From NCBI GenBank assembly GCA_014800795.1, contig JAAVFL010000004.1:186001-250000 (forward strand): a DNA stretch of 64,000 nucleotides. The letters are read 5' to 3'. The DNA comes from Bacteroidales bacterium (GTDB lineage: Bacteria > Bacteroidota > Bacteroidia > Bacteroidales > Muribaculaceae). Below are positions 52,250 to 61,183 of this stretch, one piece after another (the stretch's first letter is position 1; every line of letters begins with the position of its first letter). Position numbers and translations under genes: made by a program. Under the pieces are notes generated by a model that saw only the letters and a list, made by a program, of their open reading frames with translations, searched no databases and had not been told where the DNA came from.

Positions 52250-54652
52250 ATGTTTGTTAACAAATTGCTGGGTGGGACTACCGTAGCTGTGGCAATGCTG
52301 ACCTTGCTGTCGGCCTGCAACGATACGTTTGATCCTGCAATAGCCTCCGACAAGAGGGGAAGGCTACTTGTGAATGTGAGTCTTGACAAAGATATCGCAT
52401 CCCCCAAGGACAGGGCTAAGGCTCCCGCATCGCGAACTCAAGCCGACGAAATCTCCGTCGAAGATCTCACATTGCGTCTTGTCTCCGAAGACGGAAGCTA
52501 CGATGAAAGCTGGGATACAGCTGAAGAAATGGCGGATTCGGGGGAAGTTCCTGTGGGAACATATCAGTTCGAGGTATACTACGGTGAACCTGAGGATGAA
52601 GGTTTCGAAAAGCCTTATTATTACGGTGAGCAGACGGTTACCGTTATGGAAAATCAGACATCGACCGTTGAGGTGACAGCTACGCTTGCCGACGCTATGG
52701 TATCGGTAAGCTATTCCGACGCCGTTCTCAGCTACTTCAGTGAGATCGACGGTACCGTTCACACCTCGCTGCAGAATGAATTCACTTACGCTCCTGAGGA
52801 AGAGCGTCCGCTTTATGTAACTCCGGGTGCCGTATCGGTTACAGTCGATGTAAAGAAACAGAATGGTGTGACTGCCACTCTTTCAACAGACAGGATCATG
52901 GCTGAAGCCCGCAACCACTATCATGTCAATTTCGATGTGAACGGCGGCGAGACCGGTAGCCCTACACTTTCCGTAACCTTCAGTTCGGCTCTTGATGAAG
53001 AGGTAGTCGAGATAGATCTCAGCGACGAGATTCTTTCGGCGCCTGCTCCCGAGATTCATGCAAACGGCTTTGAAAATGGCGAACTAATCATGCTTGTGGA
53101 AAATGTGCCTGTCGATAACCTTACCGCTACCATTGTAGGTCAGGCCGGCATAAGAAGCGTTGTCATGACAACCAGCTCCACATGGCTTATAGGTCAGGGA
53201 TGGCCCGAGACAGTGGATCTGGCTGATCTCGATGAAGTAACGCAGGCGCTCCTTACCGAATATGGTCTGAAAATATATGGCCTTGACAGTCCGACATCGA
53301 AGATTGCTCAGATAGATTTCGGCGGTGTAGTGGAACATGTGCCATATGTCGAGGGTATGGACAATACCACCTCGTTTAGCCTTGTTGCAACCGACCGCGC
53401 GTCACATTCGTCGGAAGAACCGTTCGAACTGAAGTTCGAGGTAGAAAACCTTGCCCTTATGGTGACAGATATCGAACCTATCAAGCAGGATGAGACACAG
53501 CTCGGCTTCGATGTACTCTATAACGCTTCCGGATTTGAAAAGAATGTGAAAGTGCAGGTTCGCAATATCCGCAACACATGGGATCTCGTGAAGCCGCTGA
53601 GTGTGGTGGCGGATGCCGACAACAGCCAGCTGTATCATGTGATTATCCCCGTTTCTGGCGACGGTGATGTAGTGTTCAAGGTATTGGCCGGTAAGGATGA
53701 GTCTGAAGAATACACAGCTGTCCGCGAGTCGCTCCCTGCGGAAGTTGTGGAGAACGATGTTTTCGCCAGACATGCTGCCGTAACTCTTACGGGTGATGCA
53801 GCCTCGGCAAGCGGCGCTACGCTGATGCTCTCGTCTGATGGTGGTCAAAGCTATGTTGCCGTGCCGGCGACGGTATCAGGCAAGAAACTGAAATTCGATG
53901 GTCTGGAACCCGGTCAGACATATATGGCGAAAGCATATCTCGACGGTCTCGGTTCCCAGCCGATCAGCTTCACCACTGAGCAGGCTCTTCAGATTCCTAA
54001 CGGTAATCTGGATGACGATGTTATTTCACATGATAGCCATCGGTATGAGTTCGTCGGGTGGGGTACGAATAATACTATGACCTCAAGTCAGGGTGGATCA
54101 TCTGAATATTGCCGCAATTCAGGCTCACTTCAGACTACCGATGCCGTGAGCGGTAAGGCTGCGTTGCTTCGTACAACCGGCTGGGGTAGCGGAAACACCA
54201 ATGCAGGATCCTGGAGCATAATTAAATATGTGGACCCGGCGCTGCTCCATCTCGGAGCTGAACGCTCCACGCGCGCATCTGATATCTACGAAACAAGCGA
54301 CCTTGACTGCGGTATAGAATTCTCTTCACGTCCGGAATCTATGTCGTTCTACTACAAGTATTCCGCTCCCAACTCCGGAGACACCGGTGAAGTTCTTATC
54401 CGTGTGATAGATAAGTCTGGCAATACCATTGTCGAGAAAAAGCAGGATCTGGGCATGCGTGATGAATATGGAGAAGAGAAAACGACGATTACATTGTCGT
54501 ATCCTGAAAATGCCCCGACATGCGGTTGGCTCTATGTACGCTTCCTTTCTTCCAACAAGACTCCCGGAAATAAAAATGGAAGCTGGCTGAATTACGGAAA
54601 TCCACATACCGGTGCTGAACTGTATATCGACGAAGTGGAACTTAACTATTAA
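52250..54652 (+). CDS. Surface lipoprotein, DUF4493-type N-terminus and PCMD-type C-terminus
   Basis: 800 residues. The lipoprotein signal ends LLSAC (Cys23). The fimbrillin-like DUF4493-type domain follows (about 35-235): ISVEDLTLRLVSEDGSY, VPVGTYQFEVYYGEPEDEGFEKPYYYGEQTVTV and ATLADAMVSVSYSDAVLSYF. A second domain (about 265-400) is shared with both downstream paralogues. Fibronectin-like strands come next (about 400-580). The end (about 580-800) looks like the putative carbohydrate-metabolism domain PCMD: IPNGNLDDD, YEFVGWGTNN, AALLRTTGWGSGN and a final YIDEVELNY. It is probably displayed on the cell surface. First gene of a three-gene operon. Confidence 0.8.
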   Translation: MFVNKLLGGTTVAVAMLTLLSACNDTFDPAIASDKRGRLLVNVSLDKDIASPKDRAKAPASRTQADEISVEDLTLRLVSEDGSYDESWDTAEEMADSGEVPVGTYQFEVYYGEPEDEGFEKPYYYGEQTVTVMENQTSTVEVTATLADAMVSVSYSDAVLSYFSEIDGTVHTSLQNEFTYAPEEERPLYVTPGAVSVTVDVKKQNGVTATLSTDRIMAEARNHYHVNFDVNGGETGSPTLSVTFSSALDEEVVEIDLSDEILSAPAPEIHANGFENGELIMLVENVPVDNLTATIVGQAGIRSVVMTTSSTWLIGQGWPETVDLADLDEVTQALLTEYGLKIYGLDSPTSKIAQIDFGGVVEHVPYVEGMDNTTSFSLVATDRASHSSEEPFELKFEVENLALMVTDIEPIKQDETQLGFDVLYNASGFEKNVKVQVRNIRNTWDLVKPLSVVADADNSQLYHVIIPVSGDGDVVFKVLAGKDESEEYTAVRESLPAEVVENDVFARHAAVTLTGDAASASGATLMLSSDGGQSYVAVPATVSGKKLKFDGLEPGQTYMAKAYLDGLGSQPISFTTEQALQIPNGNLDDDVISHDSHRYEFVGWGTNNTMTSSQGGSSEYCRNSGSLQTTDAVSGKAALLRTTGWGSGNTNAGSWSIIKYVDPALLHLGAERSTRASDIYETSDLDCGIEFSSRPESMSFYYKYSAPNSGDTGEVLIRVIDKSGNTIVEKKQDLGMRDEYGEEKTTITLSYPENAPTCGWLYVRFLSSNKTPGNKNGSWLNYGNPHTGAELYIDEVELNY

Positions 54653-54676
54653 TCTCCGACAGAATAAAGAAAATAT

Positions 54677-56008
54677 ATGAAAACTAAATATTTATCGAGT
54701 TTAGCTGTTTTGGCTTTGGCTTTCGGCTCAAGTTCATGTATCAGCGACCAGATGCCGGTGGAGAGTATCGATGAAGGTATGCTGAACACCTCGTCGATTG
54801 TTCCCGAGGTATTGAATGCGGAGATTATAATCTCCGAGCAGAACGCATCGCGAGGTGCTATGTCGCGCGATGCCTATGATCTGTCTGACTTCAGGATCAC
54901 GGTTGAGGACAGCCGTGGAGTGCCGGCCGCAGAATGGACATATGCCGCAATGCCCTCGCTGCCTACTTTCCCTGTCGGTACATATACAATCAATGTAGTG
55001 TCGCGCGATGAGGTGCATGCCGAGTGGGATGCACCGCGCTTCGTTGGAAGCCAGACATTCGTGATCAGAAAGAACGAGGTTACGAATGTGGAGACTGTGG
55101 TGTGCAAACTCTCGAATATCTGTGTCAGCGTTCAGTTCGACGAAGCATTACTGAATGCTGCCGGCGAGGATCTTGTCGTGACCGTTACTTCATGTGACGA
55201 TGCCCACAGCCTTTCCTTCACACGTGAGACGATGAATAACAAGGGATATTTTCATTCGGAAGGACAGACCACTCTGGCAGTTCGTTTCTATGGAACCGTC
55301 AACGGTACGCTCGAGGATTTCCCCTATACACTTCAGAATGTCGAGGCCGGCCAACACCGTAAGGTGAGCTTCTCATTGCGCGGAAATACAAACCCGGTGC
55401 CCGACGAATTCGGCGACGTGATTCCCGACGGTGAGGGAATATCGGTCTCCACTACCGTGACGCGCGAGGATCTGACAAGCGATTCTCCCATCGAAGAGGA
55501 GATTCTGCCCTCGGACGACCGTCCCGGCAAGGAGGATAATCCTGACGCTCCTGATACTCCCGACGAGCCTGTCGGCGATGCGACCGTCGAGTTCAGTAAG
55601 CCGGACAACTGTCCTCTTGATATCGATGGCGGAGTGAACGAAGTCGACGGATATGTCGGTGATGCAATCGTTATCATCAGGTCAGAATCAGGATTCAAGA
55701 AACTTGAAGTTGTGATCGATTCAGAGGGTCTGACCCCCGACGTTCTCAAGGGAGTGGGACTGGCGAGCAGTTTTGACCTGGTTACAGGATTGTCAATTCC
55801 CGATGGTGACGATCTTTCCGAGGGACTCGCCGGTCTGGGACTTCCCGTCAAGGAACAGATAACCGAGGATCCTGACAATGCCATCAATTTCGATATCACT
55901 CAGTTCGTGCCGCTTCTGGGTATCTATCCGGGCAACAGTGACTTTACTATTACGGTAACTCCGATACAGGGCGAGCCGAAATCAATGACTCTCAAATTCC
56001 ATAAATAA
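54677..56008 (+). CDS. Surface lipoprotein, short DUF4493-type paralogue
   Basis: 443 residues. Lipoprotein signal MKTKYLSSLAVLALAFGSSSC (Cys21). The DUF4493-type domain (about 45-235) has FRITVEDSRGVPAAEWTYAAMPSLPTFPVGTYTI and VVCKLSNICVSVQFDEALL. A Pro/Asp/Glu-rich linker lies at about 275-300. The shared middle domain (SGFKKLEVVIDSEGLTPDVLKGVG, about 335-440) ends the protein. It lacks the PCMD-like end of its neighbours, so it may be an accessory or capping subunit. It lies 24 bases after the first paralogue and 12 before the third. Confidence 0.78.
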   Translation: MKTKYLSSLAVLALAFGSSSCISDQMPVESIDEGMLNTSSIVPEVLNAEIIISEQNASRGAMSRDAYDLSDFRITVEDSRGVPAAEWTYAAMPSLPTFPVGTYTINVVSRDEVHAEWDAPRFVGSQTFVIRKNEVTNVETVVCKLSNICVSVQFDEALLNAAGEDLVVTVTSCDDAHSLSFTRETMNNKGYFHSEGQTTLAVRFYGTVNGTLEDFPYTLQNVEAGQHRKVSFSLRGNTNPVPDEFGDVIPDGEGISVSTTVTREDLTSDSPIEEEILPSDDRPGKEDNPDAPDTPDEPVGDATVEFSKPDNCPLDIDGGVNEVDGYVGDAIVIIRSESGFKKLEVVIDSEGLTPDVLKGVGLASSFDLVTGLSIPDGDDLSEGLAGLGLPVKEQITEDPDNAINFDITQFVPLLGIYPGNSDFTITVTPIQGEPKSMTLKFHK

Positions 56009-56020
56009 ACTGAATCGAAA

Positions 56021-58225
56021 ATGAAGAAGATATTGTTCTTTTGCGCAGCAACGCTGGCGATGTTTTCATTCAGCAGCTGCTCCGACGCGATTGACTACGA
56101 TGTTGACGGCGCCGAAGGGGAGGGACGTGTGTTCCTTCGCCCGATGCTCAACAGCGAGGTGAAAGTAGAGAGCCGTGCCATTCTTTCCGACGATGAACTG
56201 GCAGAGAACGCCATCATCTGGATATCAGCCACCAGTGCGAAAAAGAATGGTGTGGTACGCAAATACAAAGGTGTGCAGAATGTGCCTCAGGATGGTATAT
56301 CACTCGTAAGCGGCTCGTATGTGGCCGAAGTATGGGCCGGCGACTCTGTTCCGGCATCGTTCGACAACCGATACTACAAGGGGCTCCAGGCGTTTGACGT
56401 AAAGGCCGGGGGCACTACAGGTGTCACCGTGGAGTGTACGATTGCAAACAGTGTAGTAGCTGTGGAATACGAAGATGAGATCGACGAGGTTCTGACTGAT
56501 TATGTGATGACTGTCGGTCATAAGGCTGGCTCTCTTGAATACAAAGGCCGCGACGACGAAAAGGTGCCGGGCTACTTCATGATGCCTTCATTCGATAAGA
56601 ATCTGACCTGTACACTCACGGGTAAGACATTAAGCGGTGGTGCCTTCACTCACTCAATAACGATTGAGAACGCGAAGCCAATGACAAAGTATGTAGTCAG
56701 GGTGAAGCATGGCGGCCCGACCGACGACGAGATTGGTGGAGCGGTGATCAAGATTGAAGTGGATGAGAATGCCGTAGAGGTGGAAGACCGTTATGTGATC
56801 GAATCAGCTCCTACATTCCAGGGCACCAACTTCGTGATGTCGAAGCCGGTTATGGGACAGGCCGGACAGATCACCGAAAAGAAGGTATACATCAAGAGTG
56901 TATCCGGTTTCAAGGATGTGATGGTAAGCTGCGACGCATTCTCCGAGTTCCTCGGGATAGGAGGTGACGACTTCGAGGTGCTCAATATGGCCGATTTTAT
57001 CCGCGATGTTCTGACTGAGAAGGGCTTCTCTTATCAGCATTTCACACATGCGGAGGAAGACGTTCCGGAGGCAGACCGCAGTTTCGAGGAGATGAAGCTT
57101 ATTTTCGATGATAACTTCATGAATCTGTTCCCCAATGGTGAGCATACGGTAACCTTCAGAGTTACCGACAACAACGGGAAAACAGCATCGGCAACTATGG
57201 TGCTGATGCTCAGCGATGCCAAGGTGCAGACAGCCGAGATGGATGCTGCTGATGCCTGGACCGACCATGCTACCCTGCGTGGAACAGTTCTAAAGTCCGG
57301 TCTGACAGGGATTGCCTTCCAATATCGTGCCAGTGGCACCCAGCAGTGGAATTCGGTTGCAGCCTCAGACGACAATACCCCTGAGGGAACGGCCGTTTCG
57401 ACTGAAATCAGCGGTCTTACCCCGAATACAACCTATGAATATCAGATGATCTGTAACGAGGCCGACGATGTGGCGGATATACTGACATTTACAACCGAGG
57501 ATACAACACCCCTTCCCAACGCAAGCTTCGAAGACTGGTGTATAGACGGTAAGGTTGAGCTTCTGTGTGCCGACAAAGGCAGCATGTTCTGGGACAGCGG
57601 TAACCACGGCTCGGCTACCATGAACCAGAATATCACGACCCCATCAGAGGAGGTGGTGCATACCGGCCGGTATTCTGCTAAACTTGAAAGCCAGTTCGTA
57701 GGTTTAGGTATAATCGGTAAATTCGCGGCCGGCAACCTCTTTGCCGGACATTATATCCGTACTGACGGCACAGACGGTGTACTCGGCTGGGGACGTCCGT
57801 TCGCTTCACGCCCGAAGGCTCTAAGAGTATGGATCAGCTATACTCCGCAGACTGTCAATAGTAAAGAAGTAGTTAGCGGGTCTCCTTTGAAAGAGGGTGA
57901 TCTCGATCAGGGTATAGTATATATCGCTCTGGTCGACAACTCTATCTCGAAAACAGAGAGCGGTGAAAGCTGGCCTGTGATAGTGAAGACTGCAACAAAG
58001 GAACTCTTCAGCAAGGATGACAGCAATGTAATTGCTTACGGAGAGCGTGTGTTCACGGAGGCGACCTCCGGTATGATCGAGGTCAACATTCCTCTGGAGT
58101 ATTTCAAGACAGATGTCAAGGCTTCGGGTATAGTAGTGACATGCTCGGCAAGCCGCTACGGCGATTACTTCTCCGGTGGCCGCGGATCGGTGATGTATGT
58201 CGACGATATGGAGCTGGTGTACTGA
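56021..58225 (+). CDS. Surface lipoprotein, DUF4493-type N-terminus and PCMD-type C-terminus (third paralogue)
   Basis: 734 residues. Lipoprotein signal MKKILFFCAATLAMFSFSSC (Cys20). The DUF4493-type domain has VSGSYVAEVWAGDSVPASFDNRYYKGLQAFDV and CTIANSVVAVEYEDEI (about 90-150). The shared middle domain has YIKSVSGFKDVMVSCDAFSEF (about 290). A fibronectin type III module follows (ISGLTPNTTYEYQMIC, about 465-480). The PCMD-like end starts LPNASFEDW and GKVELLCADKGSMFWDSGN and closes MYVDDMELVY. Same architecture as the first gene but diverged. Last gene of the operon; a terminator follows. Confidence 0.8.
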   Translation: MKKILFFCAATLAMFSFSSCSDAIDYDVDGAEGEGRVFLRPMLNSEVKVESRAILSDDELAENAIIWISATSAKKNGVVRKYKGVQNVPQDGISLVSGSYVAEVWAGDSVPASFDNRYYKGLQAFDVKAGGTTGVTVECTIANSVVAVEYEDEIDEVLTDYVMTVGHKAGSLEYKGRDDEKVPGYFMMPSFDKNLTCTLTGKTLSGGAFTHSITIENAKPMTKYVVRVKHGGPTDDEIGGAVIKIEVDENAVEVEDRYVIESAPTFQGTNFVMSKPVMGQAGQITEKKVYIKSVSGFKDVMVSCDAFSEFLGIGGDDFEVLNMADFIRDVLTEKGFSYQHFTHAEEDVPEADRSFEEMKLIFDDNFMNLFPNGEHTVTFRVTDNNGKTASATMVLMLSDAKVQTAEMDAADAWTDHATLRGTVLKSGLTGIAFQYRASGTQQWNSVAASDDNTPEGTAVSTEISGLTPNTTYEYQMICNEADDVADILTFTTEDTTPLPNASFEDWCIDGKVELLCADKGSMFWDSGNHGSATMNQNITTPSEEVVHTGRYSAKLESQFVGLGIIGKFAAGNLFAGHYIRTDGTDGVLGWGRPFASRPKALRVWISYTPQTVNSKEVVSGSPLKEGDLDQGIVYIALVDNSISKTESGESWPVIVKTATKELFSKDDSNVIAYGERVFTEATSGMIEVNIPLEYFKTDVKASGIVVTCSASRYGDYFSGGRGSVMYVDDMELVY

Positions 58226-58251
58226 CATACTGTAACCCAATAAGATTATTT

Positions 58252-58288
58252 AACGGGTGAGCGCCTGCGCGGGTGCTCACCCGTTTTG
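58252..58288 (+). terminator. Terminator of the lipoprotein operon
   Basis: AACGGGTGAGC (58252-58262) pairs with GCTCACCCGTT (58275-58285), followed by TTTG. The T tract is also the -33 element of the glyS promoter. Confidence 0.85.
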
Positions 58289-58315
58289 TCATATCGCGAA
58301 AAAATCGTAACTTTG
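58285..58315 (+). promoter_or_regulatory. Promoter of glyS
   Basis: TTTG (58285-58288), 19 bases, TAACTTTG (58308-58315): ideal spacing and near-consensus. Confidence 0.75.
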
Positions 58316-58385
58316 CCCGACAACAAATAATGCTTTAAGTCAACAAGTAACGGAATCAATAAGTAAAGAATAAATATATATTGCG

Positions 58386-59930
58386 ATGGCACAACAGGAA
58401 GATGTGTTTAAGAAGATAGTTTCCCATGCCAAGGAGTATGGGTTCGTGTTCCAGTCAAGTGAAATCTACGATGGTCTGTCGGCGGTCTACGACTACGGTC
58501 AGAACGGCGTGGAGCTCAAGAATAATATCAAACGTTACTGGTGGGAATCGATGACCCTGCTCCACGAGAATATCGTGGGTATCGATTCAGCTATCTTCAT
58601 GCACCCGACTATCTGGAAGGCATCCGGCCATGTCGACGCGTTCAACGATCCCCTGATCGACAACCGCGATTCCAAAAAGCGCTACCGCGCCGACGTGCTC
58701 ATCGAGGAGCAGATAGCCAAATATGACGACAAGATTGAGAAGGAGGTAGCCAAGGCCCGCAAACGCTTCGGCGAGTCGTTCGATGAAGCGCTTTTCCGCG
58801 AGACCAATCCCCGTGTGATGGAGCATAAGGCAAAGCGCGACGCCCTCCATACACGTTTCTCCGACGCAATGAATGCAAATGACCTCGACGGTCTGCGTCA
58901 GATAATTCTCGACGAAGAGATCGTTGACCCGATCAGCGGCACAAAGAACTGGACCGACGTGCGCCAGTTCAACCTCATGTTCAAGACCGAGATGGGCTCT
59001 ACGGCCGACGGCGCCATGAACGTGTATCTGCGTCCCGAGACCGCTCAGGGCATTTTCGTAAACTATCTCAACGTTCAGAAGACCGGACGCATGCGCATTC
59101 CGTTCGGTATTGCCCAGATAGGCAAGGCTTTCCGCAACGAGATTGTGGCCCGTCAGTTCATTTTCCGCATGCGCGAGTTCGAGCAGATGGAGATGCAGTT
59201 CTTCGTGCGTCCCGGCTCGGAGCTCGAGTGGTTCAAGAAATGGAAGGAGACCCGTCTACGCTGGCACAAGGCGCTCGGACTTGGCGATGAGAAATATCGC
59301 TATCACGACCACGAGAAACTGGCTCACTATGCCAACGCCGCCACCGACATCGAGTTTCAGATGCCTTTCGGCTTCAAGGAGGTGGAAGGTATTCACTCAC
59401 GCACCAATTTCGACCTTTCGCAGCATGAGAAATTCTCGGGCAAGAAGATTCAGTATTTTGACCCCGAACTCAATGAAAGCTATATCCCCTATGTGATCGA
59501 GACATCTATCGGTGTGGACCGCATGTTCCTCAGTGTGATGTGTTCGGCCTATGAGGAGCAGCAGCTCGAGGGTGGCGACACACGTGTGGTTCTCCATCTG
59601 CCCGAGGCACTCGCCCCGGTGAAGTGTGCCGTGATGCCGCTCGTGCGCAAGGACGGACTTCCTGAAAAGGCACGCGAGATCGTCAACGACCTCAAGTTCG
59701 ACTTCAACACCCATTACGAGGAGAAGGATTCAATCGGCAAACGTTATCGCCGTCAGGATGCGATAGGTACGCCGTTCTGTATCACAGTTGACCATCAGAC
59801 GCTGGAAGACAACACCGTGACACTGCGCGAGCGCGACTCTATGGAGCAGAAGCGTGTGAAGATCGACGAGCTTCACTCTCTGATTCACGATCGTGTGAGC
59901 CTCAACAGTCTGCTCCGCAAGCTCGGTTGA
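58386..59930 (+). CDS. glyS: Glycine--tRNA ligase, single-chain (alpha2) type
   Basis: 514 residues, class II synthetase. Motif 1 region YDYGQNGVELKNNIKRYWW (about 37-55), HPTIWKASGHVDAFNDPL (about 77-94), motif 2 FRNEIVARQFIFRMREFEQMEMQFF (about 250-274) and motif 3 with VIETSIGVDRMFL (about 370-382), then the anticodon-binding domain with VDHQTLEDNTVTLRERDS. This is the eukaryote/archaeal-like GlyRS used by Bacteroidota, not the alpha2beta2 form. Essential cytoplasmic enzyme. Confidence 0.97.
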   Translation: MAQQEDVFKKIVSHAKEYGFVFQSSEIYDGLSAVYDYGQNGVELKNNIKRYWWESMTLLHENIVGIDSAIFMHPTIWKASGHVDAFNDPLIDNRDSKKRYRADVLIEEQIAKYDDKIEKEVAKARKRFGESFDEALFRETNPRVMEHKAKRDALHTRFSDAMNANDLDGLRQIILDEEIVDPISGTKNWTDVRQFNLMFKTEMGSTADGAMNVYLRPETAQGIFVNYLNVQKTGRMRIPFGIAQIGKAFRNEIVARQFIFRMREFEQMEMQFFVRPGSELEWFKKWKETRLRWHKALGLGDEKYRYHDHEKLAHYANAATDIEFQMPFGFKEVEGIHSRTNFDLSQHEKFSGKKIQYFDPELNESYIPYVIETSIGVDRMFLSVMCSAYEEQQLEGGDTRVVLHLPEALAPVKCAVMPLVRKDGLPEKAREIVNDLKFDFNTHYEEKDSIGKRYRRQDAIGTPFCITVDHQTLEDNTVTLRERDSMEQKRVKIDELHSLIHDRVSLNSLLRKLG

Positions 59931-59979
59931 GCTATGGAATCTCTCTCCGTCAATTTCTCTCTTAATTAAATTTCCGACA

Positions 59980-60591
59980 ATGAAAAAAGGAACAATAACA
60001 GGTATAGCGATAGTTGCTCTGCTCGTGATTCTTTTCGCGGGAGGATGCTCGTCGTACAACGGAATGGTTGACGCCGGACAGGCTGTCGACAAACAATGGG
60101 GTAACGTTCAGAATCAATATCAGCGCCGCGCCGATCTGATTCCCAACCTTGTGGCTACAGTAAAGGGGTATTCCGAACATGAGGCCAGTACGCTTGAGAG
60201 TGTGACCCGCGCCCGTGCAGGCCTGACTGAGGCTTATAACGAGGCGCAGGAGGCTACGGCAGAAAATCAGTCGGCTCCCGAAAATCTGAAACAGTTCCAG
60301 CAGGCTCAGGAAAAGCTTCAGAGCGCCTTGGGGATATATGTGAATGCTGTGCGCGAGGCATATCCCGATCTGAAGGCGAACCAGAACTTCCTTGACCTGC
60401 AGGCACAGCTCGAGGGGACTGAAAACCGCATTTCAACCGAGCGTACCCGCTATAACGAAGCTGTGGAAGCATACAACCGTAAGGTTCTCCGTTTCCCCGG
60501 TAATATTTTCGCGTCGATATTCAACTTTGACGCCCGTCAGATGTTCGAGGCCGATGCCGCCGCACAAAGCGCTCCGAAGGTCGAGTTTTAA
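59980..60591 (+). CDS. lemA: LemA-family membrane protein
   Basis: 203 residues. The N-terminal membrane segment GIAIVALLVILFAGGC could also be a lipobox (GGC). Then the LemA signature YNGMVDAGQAVDKQWGNVQN, YQRRADLIPNLVATVKGY and LPNLVxxV-type helices follow, with a late YNEAVEAYNRKVLRFPGNIFA. It is a helical-bundle inner-membrane protein of uncertain role, exported N-out. It lies 19 bases before the FKBP lipoprotein gene. Confidence 0.93.
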   Translation: MKKGTITGIAIVALLVILFAGGCSSYNGMVDAGQAVDKQWGNVQNQYQRRADLIPNLVATVKGYSEHEASTLESVTRARAGLTEAYNEAQEATAENQSAPENLKQFQQAQEKLQSALGIYVNAVREAYPDLKANQNFLDLQAQLEGTENRISTERTRYNEAVEAYNRKVLRFPGNIFASIFNFDARQMFEADAAAQSAPKVEF

Positions 60592-60610
60592 ATATTAGAT
60601 AGTATTAAAA

Positions 60611-61165
60611 GTGAAGAAACTCATATTTGCACCTGTTGCTGCGCTTGCGCTTGCTGTCGGCTCATCGGCATGTACCGAGACTACCGGAGCCGATACATGG
60701 GAAAATTACCGTGAATGGCGCGAGAGTAACAACAGCTGGGTGCTTGAGCAGGAGGGTCTGCTCGACGAAAACGGTGATCTGTTCTATACAAAAATTGTTC
60801 CTGACTGGGACAAGGGCAGTTATGTGCTTATGCACTGGTTCAACGACCGCAACGAGACTGCCGGAAATCTGACACCGTTCGTAACGTCGTGGATTTCTGC
60901 CAGCTATGATCTGTATCTTAGCACCGATGTCCTTGTTGATACCTCGGAGGGGCTTGACGATGATGTGTTTACATCGCAACTATCCAGTCTTATCAAAGGT
61001 TGGCGTATAGCTATGCTCGAGATGCATGTCGGAGATACGGTTCAGGTGGTTGTTCCATATCTGTCGGGATATGGAAGCGTGGCTTCGGGGAATGTACCCC
61101 CATATTCTGCCCTACGTTTCAATATGCGTCTGAAAGATATCCCGGGCTACGAGATACGTCCTTAA
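60611..61165 (+). CDS. FKBP-type peptidyl-prolyl isomerase lipoprotein
   Basis: 184 residues from GTG 60611 (MKKLIFAPVAALALAVGSSAC, Cys21). The mature part carries an FKBP domain: GNLTPFVTSWISASYDLYLSTDVLVDTSEGLDDDVF (about 85-120), LIKGWRIAMLEMHVGDTVQVVVPYLSGYGS (about 131-160) and a final YSALRFNMRLKDI. Several aromatic pocket residues are changed, so isomerase activity is uncertain; the fold assignment is firmer. Lipid-anchored in the periplasm. Confidence 0.82.
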   Translation: MKKLIFAPVAALALAVGSSACTETTGADTWENYREWRESNNSWVLEQEGLLDENGDLFYTKIVPDWDKGSYVLMHWFNDRNETAGNLTPFVTSWISASYDLYLSTDVLVDTSEGLDDDVFTSQLSSLIKGWRIAMLEMHVGDTVQVVVPYLSGYGSVASGNVPPYSALRFNMRLKDIPGYEIRP

Positions 61166-61183
61166 TAACCTAAGATACTTATA

